From assembly GCA_033980235.1 (NCBI GenBank), contig CM067070.1:30188394-30252393 (forward strand): 64,000 bases of DNA, read 5' to 3'. The notes under the pieces were generated by a model that was not told where the DNA came from, ran no database searches, and was given only the letters and a program-made list of their open reading frames with translations. Source of the stretch: Diadema setosum. Its lineage: Eukaryota > Echinodermata > Echinoidea > Diadematoida > Diadematidae. The translations under genes and the position numbers were made by a program. Of the stretch, positions 1 through 10,936 are shown in pieces (the stretch's first letter is position 1; every line of letters begins with the position of its first letter).

Positions 1-797
1 AAATGATGGCTTTGACCGATTTTGATAATTTGTTTTCAAACTCGATTTTTTTTTTCAGCTGAGCCGTCAGCGACTTTCGGATCATTTGTGACCCTGCACC
101 TCAAAACAAACAAAAAGTCGCCAGACATGAATTCTTAGTTAAGACCATATTCTGCAAGAGCAGACTTTAAGCTTTAACATGATGTATAACTCAAATCAAA
201 TGGACTCTCCTAACCTATCTAAATATTGGAAAGAAAGCACAAACTCAGGAAAAGTGTGATCTGAGAAAATAGGCTCTGAAGTACAGTGTCTATCCAAGCG
301 CTTAATCTTTGCCCCCCCCCCCAAAAAAAAAAAAAAAAAACAGGAAGTAAGCCACCAGAGTAACAATTATGAAGGGATTATTAGATTAAACTGATATTAA
401 GCATGCCTCATTAACACATTCTGTCCATAATTGATGCCAACTTTCAAAGCAGTCACACTATCCTTTCAAAAGTTATTAGAGTTGAAAGTGAAGAGTGAGG
501 ACAAGGTTTTTTTTTCAGAAATGAAAAAGGGATTCTAAAGACACACCTAATCACGTTATTCTACCAAAAATGTCCGAGATAAACTGCAAAAAAAAAAAAA
601 AAACACTTTCCTGCCCGTTTTATGATACCAAATTTTAGCATAATGTAAAAGAAGACCCACTCTTTCAGAAAATATGAAAAAGTCAAGTTCGGCTGGATTG
701 ACCCATTTCACTTATTTCCAGTCCTCACGCAAAATCAGTGTGTGCGACTTTATGTTCGTTTTGAGGTGCACGGTCACATTTTGTTGCGGCGGGCATA
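1..797 (-). mobile_element. Family D element end, interrupted by an A element
   Basis: Bases 1-87 and 782-797 together match the terminal part of the complete D element at 58028-58791, including the subterminal cgactttcggatcattt and the end tgttgcggcggg. The two pieces are separated exactly by element A1. The rest of D lies left of the window. The last bases (gggcatatg against gggtcacat in the complete copy) have decayed. Strand is arbitrary because the element has inverted ends and no coding capacity. Confidence 0.75.
88..777 (+). mobile_element. A1: family A non-autonomous TIR transposon, complete
   Basis: About 690 bp with imperfect inverted ends of about 35 bp: it opens gtgaccctgcacctc and closes gaggtgcacggtcac, with the matching subterminal aaaagtcgc/gcgacttt. 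The target duplication attt is visible at 84-87 and 778-781. Because it sits inside a D element, joining the flanks restores the D terminus, which proves the boundaries. It encodes no transposase. Other copies of the family are at 1669, 8664, 36431, 38016, 54417, 55119 and 55804. An A tract interrupts it near 327. Confidence 0.9.
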
Positions 798-818
798 TGT
801 ACGTATACAGGTACATAC

Positions 819-905
819 GAAGAGTTTGTTCGGAAAAACCGATAAGTCCATTTTTTAAAGATTTTAAAGTACGAAATGATACATTTTGAATGATAAATTG
901 GTACC
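819..905 (+). mobile_element. B1: fragment of family B MITE
   Basis: This carries the family B end gaagagtttgttcg followed by aaccgataagtcca and decayed internal sequence. It stops before the second inverted end. It is a truncated copy of the about 245 bp MITE seen complete at 3526-3767, 6351-6599 and 51751-51997. Confidence 0.7.
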
Positions 906-1668
906 TACATATGTGATGCGCTCCGTCGGAATGAGTCAAAAGTCGCAAAAAATGAAATCGTAGCTATGCCTATATGTGAATTCTACAGACTCTAAGCTTT
1001 ACACTGATATGTAATACAGCTCATTTCGAAATCCCAATAGATCATAAAAACGAGTATTAACTACGCTTATGATGTCAGTCCATTTTCTAAATAACGGATA
1101 AAATCGCTCTCAAAGTTCAGACTATGTTCAAGCTCACGACCTGTTTCTTTTACGGGACGAAACAATACAACAGTCCTGCTTAGCGACGGCGTTTACGCTC
1201 CATCGCACGCACTACCATATACTGTAAGGCGATAGCTTGGGAGTGTAAGATAATTAACCAATCGCAGGACAGGTCTATCATTAACGATTCTTACCAATAC
1301 GGCAGCCCGAATGTAAACTTCGGTGCGTTTGTGTCCGTGCCGCTGCCGCCACATGAATGAGTCGGTACGCGTTGTGTGTCGGCTGCGGTGCAGTTTGCCG
1401 CAAGTTTTGAACTCACAAACAATAGGAAACAGTAGAAGAAAAATAAAGTCACGCAATGCGTATTACGAGAAGCGTCTTTTAGCGAGGGCATTGATCGCTT
1501 CCATTCTCCTCCCATGTTGTTGTCAATGGAAACGTTTAGCAAGTACCAATACCTAAATAGAACCTTTTAACCCATTGTAGGCGGGAGTTCAAAAGACGGC
1601 ATCGGTAGAGAAGAATCAATAAAGTTGATTAACGATAGTCGTCTTGTGAGATCGTGTTCTTTGCAAAT

Positions 1669-2357
1669 GTGACCGTGCACCTCAAAACGAACATAAAGTC
1701 GCACACACTGAGTTTGCGTGAGGACTGAAAATAAGTGAAATGGGTCAACCTAGCCGAACTTGACTTTTTCATATTTTCTGAAAGAGCGGGTCTTCTTTTA
1801 CATTATGCTAAAATTTGGTATCATAAAACGGGCGGGAAAGTGTGTTTTTTAACAGTTTATCTCGAACATTTTTCGTAGAACAGTGTGATTAGGTGCGGCT
1901 TCAGAATCCCTTTTTCATTTCTGAAAAACCTTGTCCACACTCTTCACTTTCAACTCTAATAACTTTTGAAAAGATAGTGCTACTGCTTTGAAAGTTGGCA
2001 TTGATTATGGACAGAATGTGTTAATGAGGCATGCTTAATTTCAGTTTAATCTGTTAATCTCTTCATTATTGTTACTCTGGTGGTTTACTCTCTGTTTTTT
2101 GTCCCATTCATCGCACAGCCAGCACGGTTTGGTAAAGATTAAGCGCTTGAATAGACACTGTACTTCAGAGCCTATTTTCTCAGTTCACACTTTTCCTGAG
2201 TTTGTGCTTTCTTTACAATATTTAGATAGGTTAGATAGAGTCCATTTTATTTGAGTTATACATCATTCCAAAGCTTAAAGTCTGCTCTTTCAGAATATGG
2301 TCATAACTAAAAAATCATATCTGGCGACTTTTTGTTTGTTTTGAGGTGCAGGGTCAC
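1669..2357 (-). mobile_element. A2: family A element, inverted
   Basis: Full-length A copy in opposite orientation to A1, opening gtgaccgtgcacctc and closing gaggtgcagggtcac. It interrupts the duplicated segment, whose second copy lacks it near 11410-11430. The flanking tetramers are aaat and atat, a one-base-imperfect duplication, consistent with age. Confidence 0.85.
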
Positions 2358-3525
2358 ATATAATAAAAACCCTCACATTACGCACATGGTCGTAATGTTG
2401 CAGAGCATCAAAGACTGCTTTCGCGTCTGTTCTGCTGCAGCTGTATACAGTCGTAACATCCTGAATTCCCGCCATATTAGGCACATTTCCTTTATAGGCG
2501 TTGCGTCCACAGTAATTATCGCTTATCACACTTGCCAATGCTGCACATACTATACGTATCAGAAGCAAAGGTTGATGTAGGCCTGACAGCTTCACGTTGG
2601 GTTTATATGATTGTACCATAAATATACTTCTTATTCTCGGTCACTTTTGTAATACCATAGCATAAAAAGAACCATTAACTTGTAGCTTAAGCTTAATGTT
2701 TTTTACATCACATTTACAGTTACAATCTTTCTGCATTTGAGATAGATAATTATACTGACAAATATTCGGAATTAATACTTAGGCCTTCCTCATTTCGTTT
2801 TGTATTCACAAACCTTACTAAAATAAATGATTGCGTGATTACTTTCGGGTAAAGGAACCACCGGAAAAGGAACCGCATATGATTTTCTTGTTAAAGAACC
2901 TAAGGTAATATCGAACCATATTTCATTGTGTGATTAACGAACCTACAGAACAATCAATTGTATTAACCCCCCCCCCCCCAACAAAAAGCATTTCAATGTC
3001 ATGCGTTGTCAATAGTGATAAAAGGCCCGTTTTTATTTCGTAGTGTGTCTCAGTACTCCTGTGTTTATTTTTAAGGATGTGCCTCTCTTTATGATTGCGA
3101 TTGATGTTCAACTATTTCTTTCCTGCAAGCTTGAAAAGGAAGAAGCTAAAATTCAGGCAAGGACACGAGTTTTCTTCCATGAGATACAATCATTAAGACA
3201 TACATTTATTCCAGAAAGTTGTGTGATTGCTTATGCGCTAAAGAATTATGTTTATTACATATATCAGGCACTATACAAAACGGTTGAAATCTGCTGAAAG
3301 TCGAACTTCGTTTTTGTCTTTTGTTTTTCCATTTCAAGCGGGTATAGACTAGAAATTAGTTTGTCTATACTGGCAGGAGACATTAGTTTTCCAGTACATA
3401 CTCCGCATTTAAACAGTCGCCATATTTTCGTGGTCAGAATCAGATAATGGACACGAGATATATTATAAAATTGAACACGAACATGCCATATGTACACACA
3501 TTATGAACTTCAATGAATTATATAT

Positions 3526-3767
3526 GAAGAGTTTGTTCGCAAAAACCTATAAGTCCATTTTTGAAGATTTGAAATACGGTCTTTGTCATAAACTACAAAA
3601 TAATACCTTTTAAATGATATATTGGTTACAACATAGGTACATTTTTGAAGTTATGGTCAAAAGAAGCACAAATTTTCTTATTATTTTCTTTGTTTTTCTT
3701 GACCTTTAATCGCAAATATCTCCATTTGGCAAATATGGACTTATCGGTTTTTGCGAACAAACACTTC
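3526..3767 (+). mobile_element. B2: family B MITE, complete
   Basis: About 242 bp with inverted ends gaagagtttgttcgc and gcgaacaaacacttc, each continued by the about 15 bp ataagtccat type subterminal. It lies in TA-rich target sequence. The second copy of the duplicated segment shows the uninterrupted site gaattatacttacctg at 12252-12267, so the insertion post-dates the duplication. No coding capacity. Confidence 0.9.
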
Positions 3768-4194
3768 ATATACTTACCTGTAATATTCTGCATAAAAAAC
3801 AAGCACGCTAATGAAATAATTTAATAAAATTAATAGAACACACAGCATTATTATGCATGGCAGATCAAATCAAGTTCAATTGGTGAGAAAGCTAAATGAA
3901 GTTAAAAAGTTGACTTCTTTACGTTTCTCTTTCAATTTATGAAAACATAATTACATTGTATATCTATTGAAGCGGATTGTCTCTGTTGCGAACGATCGTC
4001 ATACATGTATATAGCATTGTTAGTCTTCTGAGCAAATCCGAAACCCTAAATAATTTAATTTTTGCTTGATAATGTAATAACCCTTATAACTTTATAAAGG
4101 ACTCGCAAATTCAAAGTTTCAAACCGCATACTTAAACATTACATTGTACACGGTGTATTTTAATGCGTTGTGTGTTAGCATGTTAATAGCGTCA

Positions 4195-4870
4195 ATATGC
4201 CTTTTATTTTCCGTACGTAAAGCGCACAGAAATGTAACCAAACGTTACCAAATACAGTGGAATGCATTGTACGGCGTGGTATTATCATTAGAAGTATATC
4301 CCATTCCTTTTTACTTTTATTTGCTTGAAGCAGTAGTCCAACCATGTGTCATTTTCGTAGCTTAGGAATTAGAATGTATGAAGATAATCGTTACTCAATT
4401 ATTTTGCGCTATCATTATACTCTCTAAAAAAAAATCGAGTGAAAATATTCACTCTAAAAAGAGTGAATACAAAAAAGAGTGAATTTCGAGTGAAATTGGA
4501 GTGAATTTTGAGTGAAAATGTTCATTTTCACTCATTTTGGAGTGACGTCAGGGATCACTCCAAAATCTTCGAGTGATCCCTGACGTCACTCCAAAATGAG
4601 TGAAAATGAGCATTTTCACTCAAAACTCACTCCAATTTCACTCGAAATTCACTCTTTTTTGTATTCACTCTTTTTAGAGTGAAAATTTTCACTCGATTTT
4701 TTTTAGAGAGTAGCATTTACATTTTCCAACCGTTATTGACAGTATTATGTTACTGTATGGTTACGATTACGAATGTTGTTTATGAATTCAAAAGACTGGT
4801 TCATTAATCGAACTATAAAGGTAGTAGTTGTTTTGAAAGTAGTTCGGTACAAGTTCAAAACTGATAGCTC
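4195..4870 (+). repeat. Old repeat shared with 27518-27862
   Basis: Blocks such as attatcattagaagtat, gtgtcattttcgtag and ggttacgattacgaat recur in the same order at 27518-27862. The copy here is longer because it carries the palindromic insertion at 4420-4710. It directly follows the E segment and may be its 3' continuation, but the second E copy ends before this part. Confidence 0.7.
4420..4710. mobile_element. Foldback element, near-perfect 291 bp palindrome
   Basis: The element reads ctctctaaaa to ttttagagag and the two halves are near-complementary for about 140 bp each, centred near 4567. It is flanked by ta at 4418-4419 and 4711-4712. Arms are built from repeated gagtga motifs and include tgacgtca-like cores on each side. 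The paralogous segment at 27518-27862 lacks it. The TA flank and the length suit a Tc1/mariner-mobilised MITE, which is inference from the target alone. Confidence 0.85.
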
Positions 4871-5910
4871 TATAAAACTTGTTTAGGCCAGTAAAGATTG
4901 CCGTATGCAGTCTTTGTAGAAAGTATTGACTTAGGCCATCTTTTGAGTATTTTGAGAAATTATATAAAGAACTATTTGTTTTGATTATGTCGGGAATTAG
5001 TTTGAACTATGAGAATAAAAAGGCGCGGTTACCTCAACAATGTCGTAGTTCGATTAGACATGATGGGTAAAATGAATCCATGGCTTGTTTACTAATCCTT
5101 ACTGAATTGATCACTTAGAACTCTAAACCATCAGTTAAGTCTTGTAGATGATACCTCTGTAATCGTAGTCAAAATTCTTTTGAGCGATGAGACGAAAACC
5201 AACAAACAAAATGCCATGTATCATCGCTCGAGTTTCCAGCATTTGGCGTCACCCGACCAACAATAAGTGACGAATCAAATGGTACATTACATTGTGGGAT
5301 AGCAGACTATGTTACGATTTTTAAATGTTGCGAGCAATTGTTAAAAAAAAAAGAGAAAAAGAAAATGAGGCAAAGTTCAAGAAATTCGAAAAAGCATGTA
5401 AATGCAGGCGGTCATGTTTGATAGTCAAAGTAAGAGATTACAATCGGCCATGCGGATGTATATGATTGCATTATTTACATGTCTGATTTTTGTGAACTAT
5501 GTCACATTTAAATTTAAGTTCCCTTCCCTCCTTGATAAAAGTTATGTTGGGTTTTCGCTAAAGGCATTTATTAGGAAACGCTATAAAAAACGACAACAAA
5601 TGCCTACTATACATCAAAAGATGACCTATACATACATGAAACACAAAAATTCTGCACGTTCGGATATAATGCAACTGCTTGTTGGTTTGTTTGTTTGTTT
5701 GTTTGTTTTGAATTACCATGGTCTTTGTCGGGGAAAAGATGATGAAAAATAGTAGAGTGTATCACTCTAAAATCGGGATGATTGCGATAAGTCTGTATTC
5801 CCGCCCTTTCTGTACAGGTAAACGATTTAAGCTTGGTATGCTTTTATAAAAGCCTGGTATCACGCAGAAGAACTGTACAGAAAGGTACATAAGGTACAGA
5901 AAGGTAAAGA
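4871..5910. other. No gene recognised
   Basis: AT-rich anonymous DNA. An open frame of 116 codons at 5402-5752 has no recognisable domain, lysine/phenylalanine-rich AT-driven composition and a gtttgttt-repeat-coded tail, so I treat it as chance. A short gtttgttt tract lies at 5683-5710 and a small gaaaggtaca repeat at 5877-5915. Confidence 0.6.
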
Positions 5911-6050
5911 AAGGTACATTTTTGAAGTTATGGTCTAAGGAAAGCAGAACATTTCTCATTATTCTCTTTATTTTTCTTGACCTCTAATCGCCAATATCTC
6001 CATTTGGCCAATATGGACTTATCGGATTTTGCAAACAAACTCTTTATATC
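5911..6050 (+). mobile_element. B3: 5'-truncated family B MITE
   Basis: This contains the right half of family B, from aaggtacatttttgaag through cttatcggattttgc to the end caaacaaactctttat. The left inverted end is missing and replaced by ggtaca repeats. Confidence 0.8.
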
Positions 6051-6062
6051 TAACATATTTGT

Positions 6063-6090
6063 CTGTGTGTGTGTGTGTGTGTGTGTGTAG
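6063..6090. repeat. (TG)n microsatellite
   Basis: About 14 tandem tg units directly after element B3. Confidence 0.9.
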
Positions 6091-6350
6091 GAAGAGTACA
6101 TTTACGAAAAGTGCTAAATTGATTTTCTGGGGTAAATTGAATTGAAGTTTTATTTTGCATACTTTGATTTCTTTTCTTTTTAGGCAATCACATTATTTAC
6201 CATTATAGGAAAACAAAATCAGCACGGGGATTTACATTACATAATTTTTATCTTAATGATCAGTTTCTGTTACTTTGAATACATTTTTGGAGAATGATGT
6301 GTTATCTCTATGCCTTTTCCTCCTGTTCAATCTTTCTCTTACAAAAATGT

Positions 6351-6599
6351 GAAGGGTTTGTTTGCAAAAACCGATAAGTCCATTTTTGAAAATTTTGAAG
6401 TGCGATCTCTGTCATAAAGTTCAAAATAATACCTGTTAAATGATATATTGGTCACTACATGATGGTATATTTTTTAAAGTTATGGTCAAAAGAAGCAAAC
6501 ATTTTCTTTTTATTCTCTTTAATTTTCTTGACCTTTAATCGCAAATATCTCCATTAATTGACAAATATGGACTTATCGGTTTTTGCAAACAAACTCTTC
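6351..6599 (+). mobile_element. B4: family B MITE, complete
   Basis: Inverted ends gaagggtttgtttgc and gcaaacaaactcttc, length about 249 bp. The flanking tetramers atgt and attt are a plausible diverged 4 bp duplication. Internal sequence matches B2 and B6 throughout. Confidence 0.85.
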
Positions 6600-7349
6600 A
6601 TTTCTTTCTTTTGGAAGAAAAATTCCACGCAGCACATGTTATATACACACTACACATTATTGGAAGGGATGAAATGTGAAATATTTATCCTTCTGTCATT
6701 TACTAACTCTCACGAATAAAAGTAATACTCCTCTTTCCTATCCTTGTTCTCTAAGCCTCCAGTTTTCCATTCTCCAGTTAGAACAAAGGTTTTATTCAAT
6801 GTTTCCTTTACTACTAATCTCTCGAAGCTTCAATGTTACCTTACATACTGTAACTATGCAACTTGAATACATTCAGTCCTATTTCGAAGAGTTAAAGCGT
6901 GCACCTGTTAGTTCATGTAGTCATACAAACACAACACAGGCGACGAGGATTTTTGGATATTAACATTCCGTCTACGTTGCAGTGGACTTTAATAGTCAAA
7001 GCGCTAATTCATACAAGGGGCATAATTAAGGAATTTGTTCATCCCACCCTGCAGAAAAGGTTTGACCACACAGGGTGGTAAATGGGAACTCCAGGAACAC
7101 CCCAGGTATTTTGTGGTTAAAAATCGTGGTATCAGTAAAATTGTACATTATTATTAATATTTCATTATTATTTATTGGAACAAACGTAAAAAAAAAAAAA
7201 AAAAGTCTGCGCGCGCCAAGACTACTACACGCACCACTGGCACTATCTTGCTACAAGCTCTATGGGACCCTTAGTAGTCTCGACGCAAAATTTTTTGTTC
7301 CTTTTTTTTTCCGACCAAAATAAGAGTTTGTGTCTGCAAACTAACGGAG
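6600..7349. other. No gene recognised
   Basis: Anonymous sequence with an A17-type tract near 7190. The final 150 bp become GC-richer and merge into the next element. Open frames here are short and overlap on several frames. Confidence 0.55.
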
Positions 7350-8132
7350 CTGTCACATCTTGCCGGGTAAGCTACGCCGGCTTGTAACGGGTAGGGATGT
7401 TCCAGTACGCAGGAGAATTTTCTGCGGGCGGACAAGGATGTTGGCGAGTTCCGTAAGCCCTACTTGCCTCTTAAATGCTACACGCGTGCTACTTACCTGT
7501 TACTTGCGTGTATGCCGTGTGACCTGCGTGAAAGCATCGAAACCCCGCGACTCACACGGAACAAGTTTTGAGCCTTGGCAAACCGTGCCTGGGGAAGCCT
7601 TACGGGTTGACTTGCGAAAAAAAAAAAAAAAAGTTACCCGGGGCTTCCCGCAGTTACCCCGCACCTGGCAGTACTTATTTGGATCACGTGCCCTGAGGTG
7701 CGCACGCTAGTTCGATATATTTACCCGCAGCCAAGTTGTCAGCATGTCCAAAACTTTTTTTTTTTTGTGCGAGTCGCGAGGATTGCCTGCAGAGGTCCAC
7801 GCAGAACACCATTAGGAGGCAGTAGCTGCCGCAAGTTACAAGCAATTGACCCACTTGAAGAACGTAAGTTGTCCGTGTATCTATGCAAATCGAATTCTTA
7901 GAAGGATTCCTTCACCAAGTTGTCAGCCATCATTCGCCAGCCATGCGCCTCATACTAGTAAGCAGGTCACATGGAATGCACTTAAAACGAACGTAAGTAG
8001 CACGGGTCCAGCATGTAGGACACGCACGTGAAACTCGCCCAAGAGCCTCGTCCGCCCGCAAAAATTGTCCTGCGTGCAGAAAAATCCCCACACGTAACAA
8101 ACCCGAGTAGCTTGCCTGGAAAGGTGTGACAG
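7350..8132. mobile_element. F: GC-rich element with long imperfect inverted ends
   Basis: The left end ctgtcacatcttgccggg with tctgcgggcggacaagg (7350-7508) is the imperfect reverse complement of 7965-8132, which has cctcgtccgcccgcaaa and ends aaggtgtgacag. The arms are about 150-165 bp. The GC and CpG content stands out sharply from its surroundings. No transposase-like frame is seen; frames of 116 and 126 codons on opposite strands are by-products of low stop-codon density. Confidence 0.65.
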
Positions 8133-8262
8133 GGCCTACGGGCGAGATACATACTAGGTACTGTCATGTGCGGGATATATGTGGGGACCTCCGTGTAGTA
8201 AAAAAATGTTCTTCGCAAGTCGCAGGCAAGGCTTGCCCGGAAATGTGTGATAATACGTACAG
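8133..8262. mobile_element. Second F-type end
   Basis: The reverse complement of 8150-8260 (ending gcaagccttgcctgcgac) resembles internal F sequence at 7575-7680, which has gccttacgggttgacttgcg and ctggcagtactta. F is therefore a rearranged or nested pair of related inverted-repeat units and not a single simple element. Confidence 0.4.
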
Positions 8263-8663
8263 CATTTCCTTTTTCATGCCAAGTGGTATAGGTGACGCTT
8301 GTGGCTTTCATTTTAAAGTAGAGAAGCAGATGTGGGATCATTGAACAGAAAGCATCTTTCAAAAAGATATGAAAGCTTGAAATTTGGCATCAATTTTCTA
8401 ATGTGTCATATATTAAGACAGAGATAACATCCACACAAAAATTCAAGACAGCAGCCATTTATCAAGGTTGTCGTTAATGTGTTACGTAATAGTTAATTCT
8501 CAACCTATAATTTTATAAAATTGTCATTTAAACAAATAAATTTGCTGTGTATTCATTTGTGATGCGCTCCGTCGAAATGAGTCATAAGTCGCAAAAAAAA
8601 AATGAAATCGTAGTTATGTCTATATGTGAATTCTACAGACTCTTAGCTTTACAGTCATATAAT

Positions 8664-9344
8664 GTGACCGTGCATGTTAAAACAAACAAAAAGTCGCACC
8701 CACTAATTTTGCGTGAGGACTGTAAGTAGGTATAATTGGTCAACCTAGCGGATCTTGATTTTTTTTTTCTAATGTTTCCTGAAAGAGCAAGTCTTCTTCT
8801 ATATTATGCTAAAATTTGGGAAAACAAAACAGGCAGGAAAGTGTGTTGTTTAGCAGTTTATCTCGAACATTTTTTGGTAGAATACTGTGATTAGGTGTGT
8901 CTTTAGAGCCCCCATTTAATTTCTGAAAAACCTTGTACACACTTTTCACTTTAACCTCTAATAACTATTGAAAGGATGCTTTATCTGCTTTGAAAAATGA
9001 CATTAACTATGGACAGAATGTGTTAATAAGGCATGCTTAATTTCACTTTAATATGAGAATCCGTTCATTGTTGTAACTCCGGTGGTTTACTTCTTTTTTT
9101 TTTTTGCCCCATTCATCACATAGTCAGCACTGCTTGATAAAGAATAGGCACTTGAATAGACACTGCACTTCAGAGCCTCTTTTCTCAATTCACACTTTCT
9201 TTCCAATATTTAGATAGGTTAGGACAGTCTAATTGATTTGAAATATACATTATTTTAAAGCTTAAAGTCTGCTCTTTCAGAATATGCTCCTAACTAAAAA
9301 TCCATGTCTGGCGACTTTTTGTTTGTTTTGTGATGCAGAGTCAC
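8664..9344 (-). mobile_element. A3: family A element, inverted
   Basis: Full-length but diverged A copy, opening gtgaccgtgcatgtt and closing gatgcagagtcac. It interrupts the C part of the duplicated segment: the left flank tttacagtcatat and the right flank gactcatttctacatccc align with continuous sequence at 990-1040 in copy 1. Confidence 0.8.
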
Positions 9345-9376
9345 ATATGACTCATTTCTACATCCCTAGAAATCTG

Positions 9377-9467
9377 AACCCGTTGAGGACGAGTCCCGAG
9401 TATAATCGGGCAGGTGTCTATGGGAAATGCGTGTTGTAGCAAAATCAGCCCGTCCTCAACTGGTTAA
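9377..9467. mobile_element. Short inverted-end repeat (about 91 bp)
   Basis: It starts aacccgttgaggacg and ends cgtcctcaactggtt, giving a hairpin with about 13 paired terminal bases. It is absent at the matching place of copy 1, where copy 1 reads straight from the aaatccc region to the gagtattaac region. A tiny MITE or palindromic repeat. Confidence 0.6.
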
Positions 9468-9589
9468 CAACTACTCAAATGATGTTACTTGATTTACTAT
9501 AAAAAAAAAAAAAAAAACCGAGAAAATCGCTCCCTAAGTTCAAGTTGCGTTCAAGCCTACGAGCTCTTACTTTCCCCGGACAAAAAAAA

Positions 9590-10936
9590 AAACTAGAAAT
9601 GTCGCTATGGCGACTGATGCCTCCGCCATAATGCATGATTCTCCCAATAGGTGTATGGTACAATGTCTTCACAATGTGTTATGACAGTTTCACAAAACTG
9701 ACAAAATATTGAAATTACAGGTTTGTCAGAAATATCTTGAATGTTCACTTTCCTTGAACTAGGTTTGCTATAATTGTCTAAGAGTGCAGGTACCTGTATT
9801 TGGGGAATTGAGAACTTTTACTTGACTTCTGACCTACCCTTTTATAAGTTTATGCATTGAGTAATTTTCAAGGTATGAAGAAAGAGTGTAATTACAGTAT
9901 AAAATATATATATATTTGCATTTAAACCTGACCTTTGACCCTTAACCTTTGACCTTCTGGCTGGAAATTTCTCAGAGAATCTCCATTAGAGAATACATGT
10001 ATATATCAAGTTTTAGTTTTAAAAATAATAATGTAAGCATTGCATATACTAGTATATGAGGGAAATAGTAAAATTTTGAGGAGTTGACCTTGACCTTTGA
10101 CCCCCTGACTAGTGACCCATGACCCCTACATTCCCTAGAAAATCCCTGCCAGTCAGTACATGTGTATGTACCAAGTTCCATGAAGATACATTGAACCATT
10201 TGCAAGAAAAGTGAAATTGTAACATATTCACCTAACCTTTGACCTTTTGACCTTTGACCTTATGACATGAAACTCTCTCTGGAGAATCTTTATGCAGTAG
10301 TACATGTCTACAATAAGTTTCAAGATAATACCTTCGGGCATTGCATGGATATGGGGGAAATAGCAACGTTTTTAGCATTTGACCTTGACCTTATGACCTT
10401 TGAACTCTTGCCAATGTCACTAAAATCTACTCAACTAATTGTCCCATCATACATCATCCTTGGACCAAGTTTGGTGAAAGCTGCTTCATCCTGTTTAGAG
10501 TTATCACGTAAACAGATACATTTTAGGATTTGACCTTGATCTTTGACCCTTGACCTCTGTCCAATTTCACTCAAAACCTAATCAAGTAATTGTCCCATCA
10601 TACATCATCCTCAGACAAATGTTGGTGAAATTTGCTGAATCCAGTCTTGAGTTATCGCGTAAACGGATACAATTTAATGATTTGACCTTGACCTTTGACC
10701 TTTGACCTTTGGCCGATTCCACCCAAAATCTAATCAATTAATTGCCCCATCATACTTTATACTTGGACCAAGTTTGGTAAAATTCCAGTCAATATTACTC
10801 AAGTCATCGCGTAAACGAATGCGGACGGACGTACGTACAGACGTACGGACGTACGGACGTACTTACGGACGGACGGACGGACGGACAACCCGAAAACATA
10901 ATGCCTCCGGCACCACTTCGTGGCGGAGGCATAAAA
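9590..10936 (+). mobile_element. G1: TGACC-rich dispersed element
   Basis: About 1.35 kb. It opens actagaaatgtcgctatgg followed by gactgatgcctccgcc and closes cacttcgtggcggaggcat. Internally it has clustered tgacctttgacc repeats and, near the right end, an acggacgt tandem tract (10815-10885). Two more copies are at 21841-23006 and, inverted, 50372-51681. It interrupts copy 2 of the duplicated segment; copy 1 is uninterrupted at 1156-1166. It has no coding frame. Confidence 0.85.
10684..10712 (-). promoter_or_regulatory. Overlapping DR1-type nuclear-receptor half-sites
   Basis: The minus strand reads aggtcaaaggtca repeatedly, a perfect direct repeat of AGGTCA with 1 bp spacing, followed by tcaaggtca, the extended half-site bound by ERR/SF-1-type receptors. 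The motif match is direct observation; receptor binding is established for these consensus sites. Function here is not shown, because the sites belong to a dispersed element. Confidence 0.35.

Larger units (their letters stand above)
910..4060 (+). repeat. Duplicated segment, copy 1 (C/E repeat)
   Basis: This is collinear with 8557-12780. Matching blocks are 910-1155 with 8557-9585, 1160-1660 with 10937-11410, 2362-2880 with 11430-11985, 3290-3525 with 11995-12258, and 3770-4055 with 12260-12310 plus 12555-12775. Private to this copy are element A2, element B2 and about 400 bp at 2885-3285. Its left edge, gtgatgcgctccgtcgg followed by aaaagtcgc, resembles the termini of families A and D, so the whole segment may be an old, larger member of that group. 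A CpG-rich stretch at 1180-1420 is well conserved between copies, but both strands are equally open there, so I do not call a gene. Confidence 0.75.

Noticed and set aside
5402..5752. 116-codon open frame as a gene
   Set aside because: No domain, composition follows the AT bias, the tail is coded by a gtttgttt repeat, and no splice or promoter context is visible.
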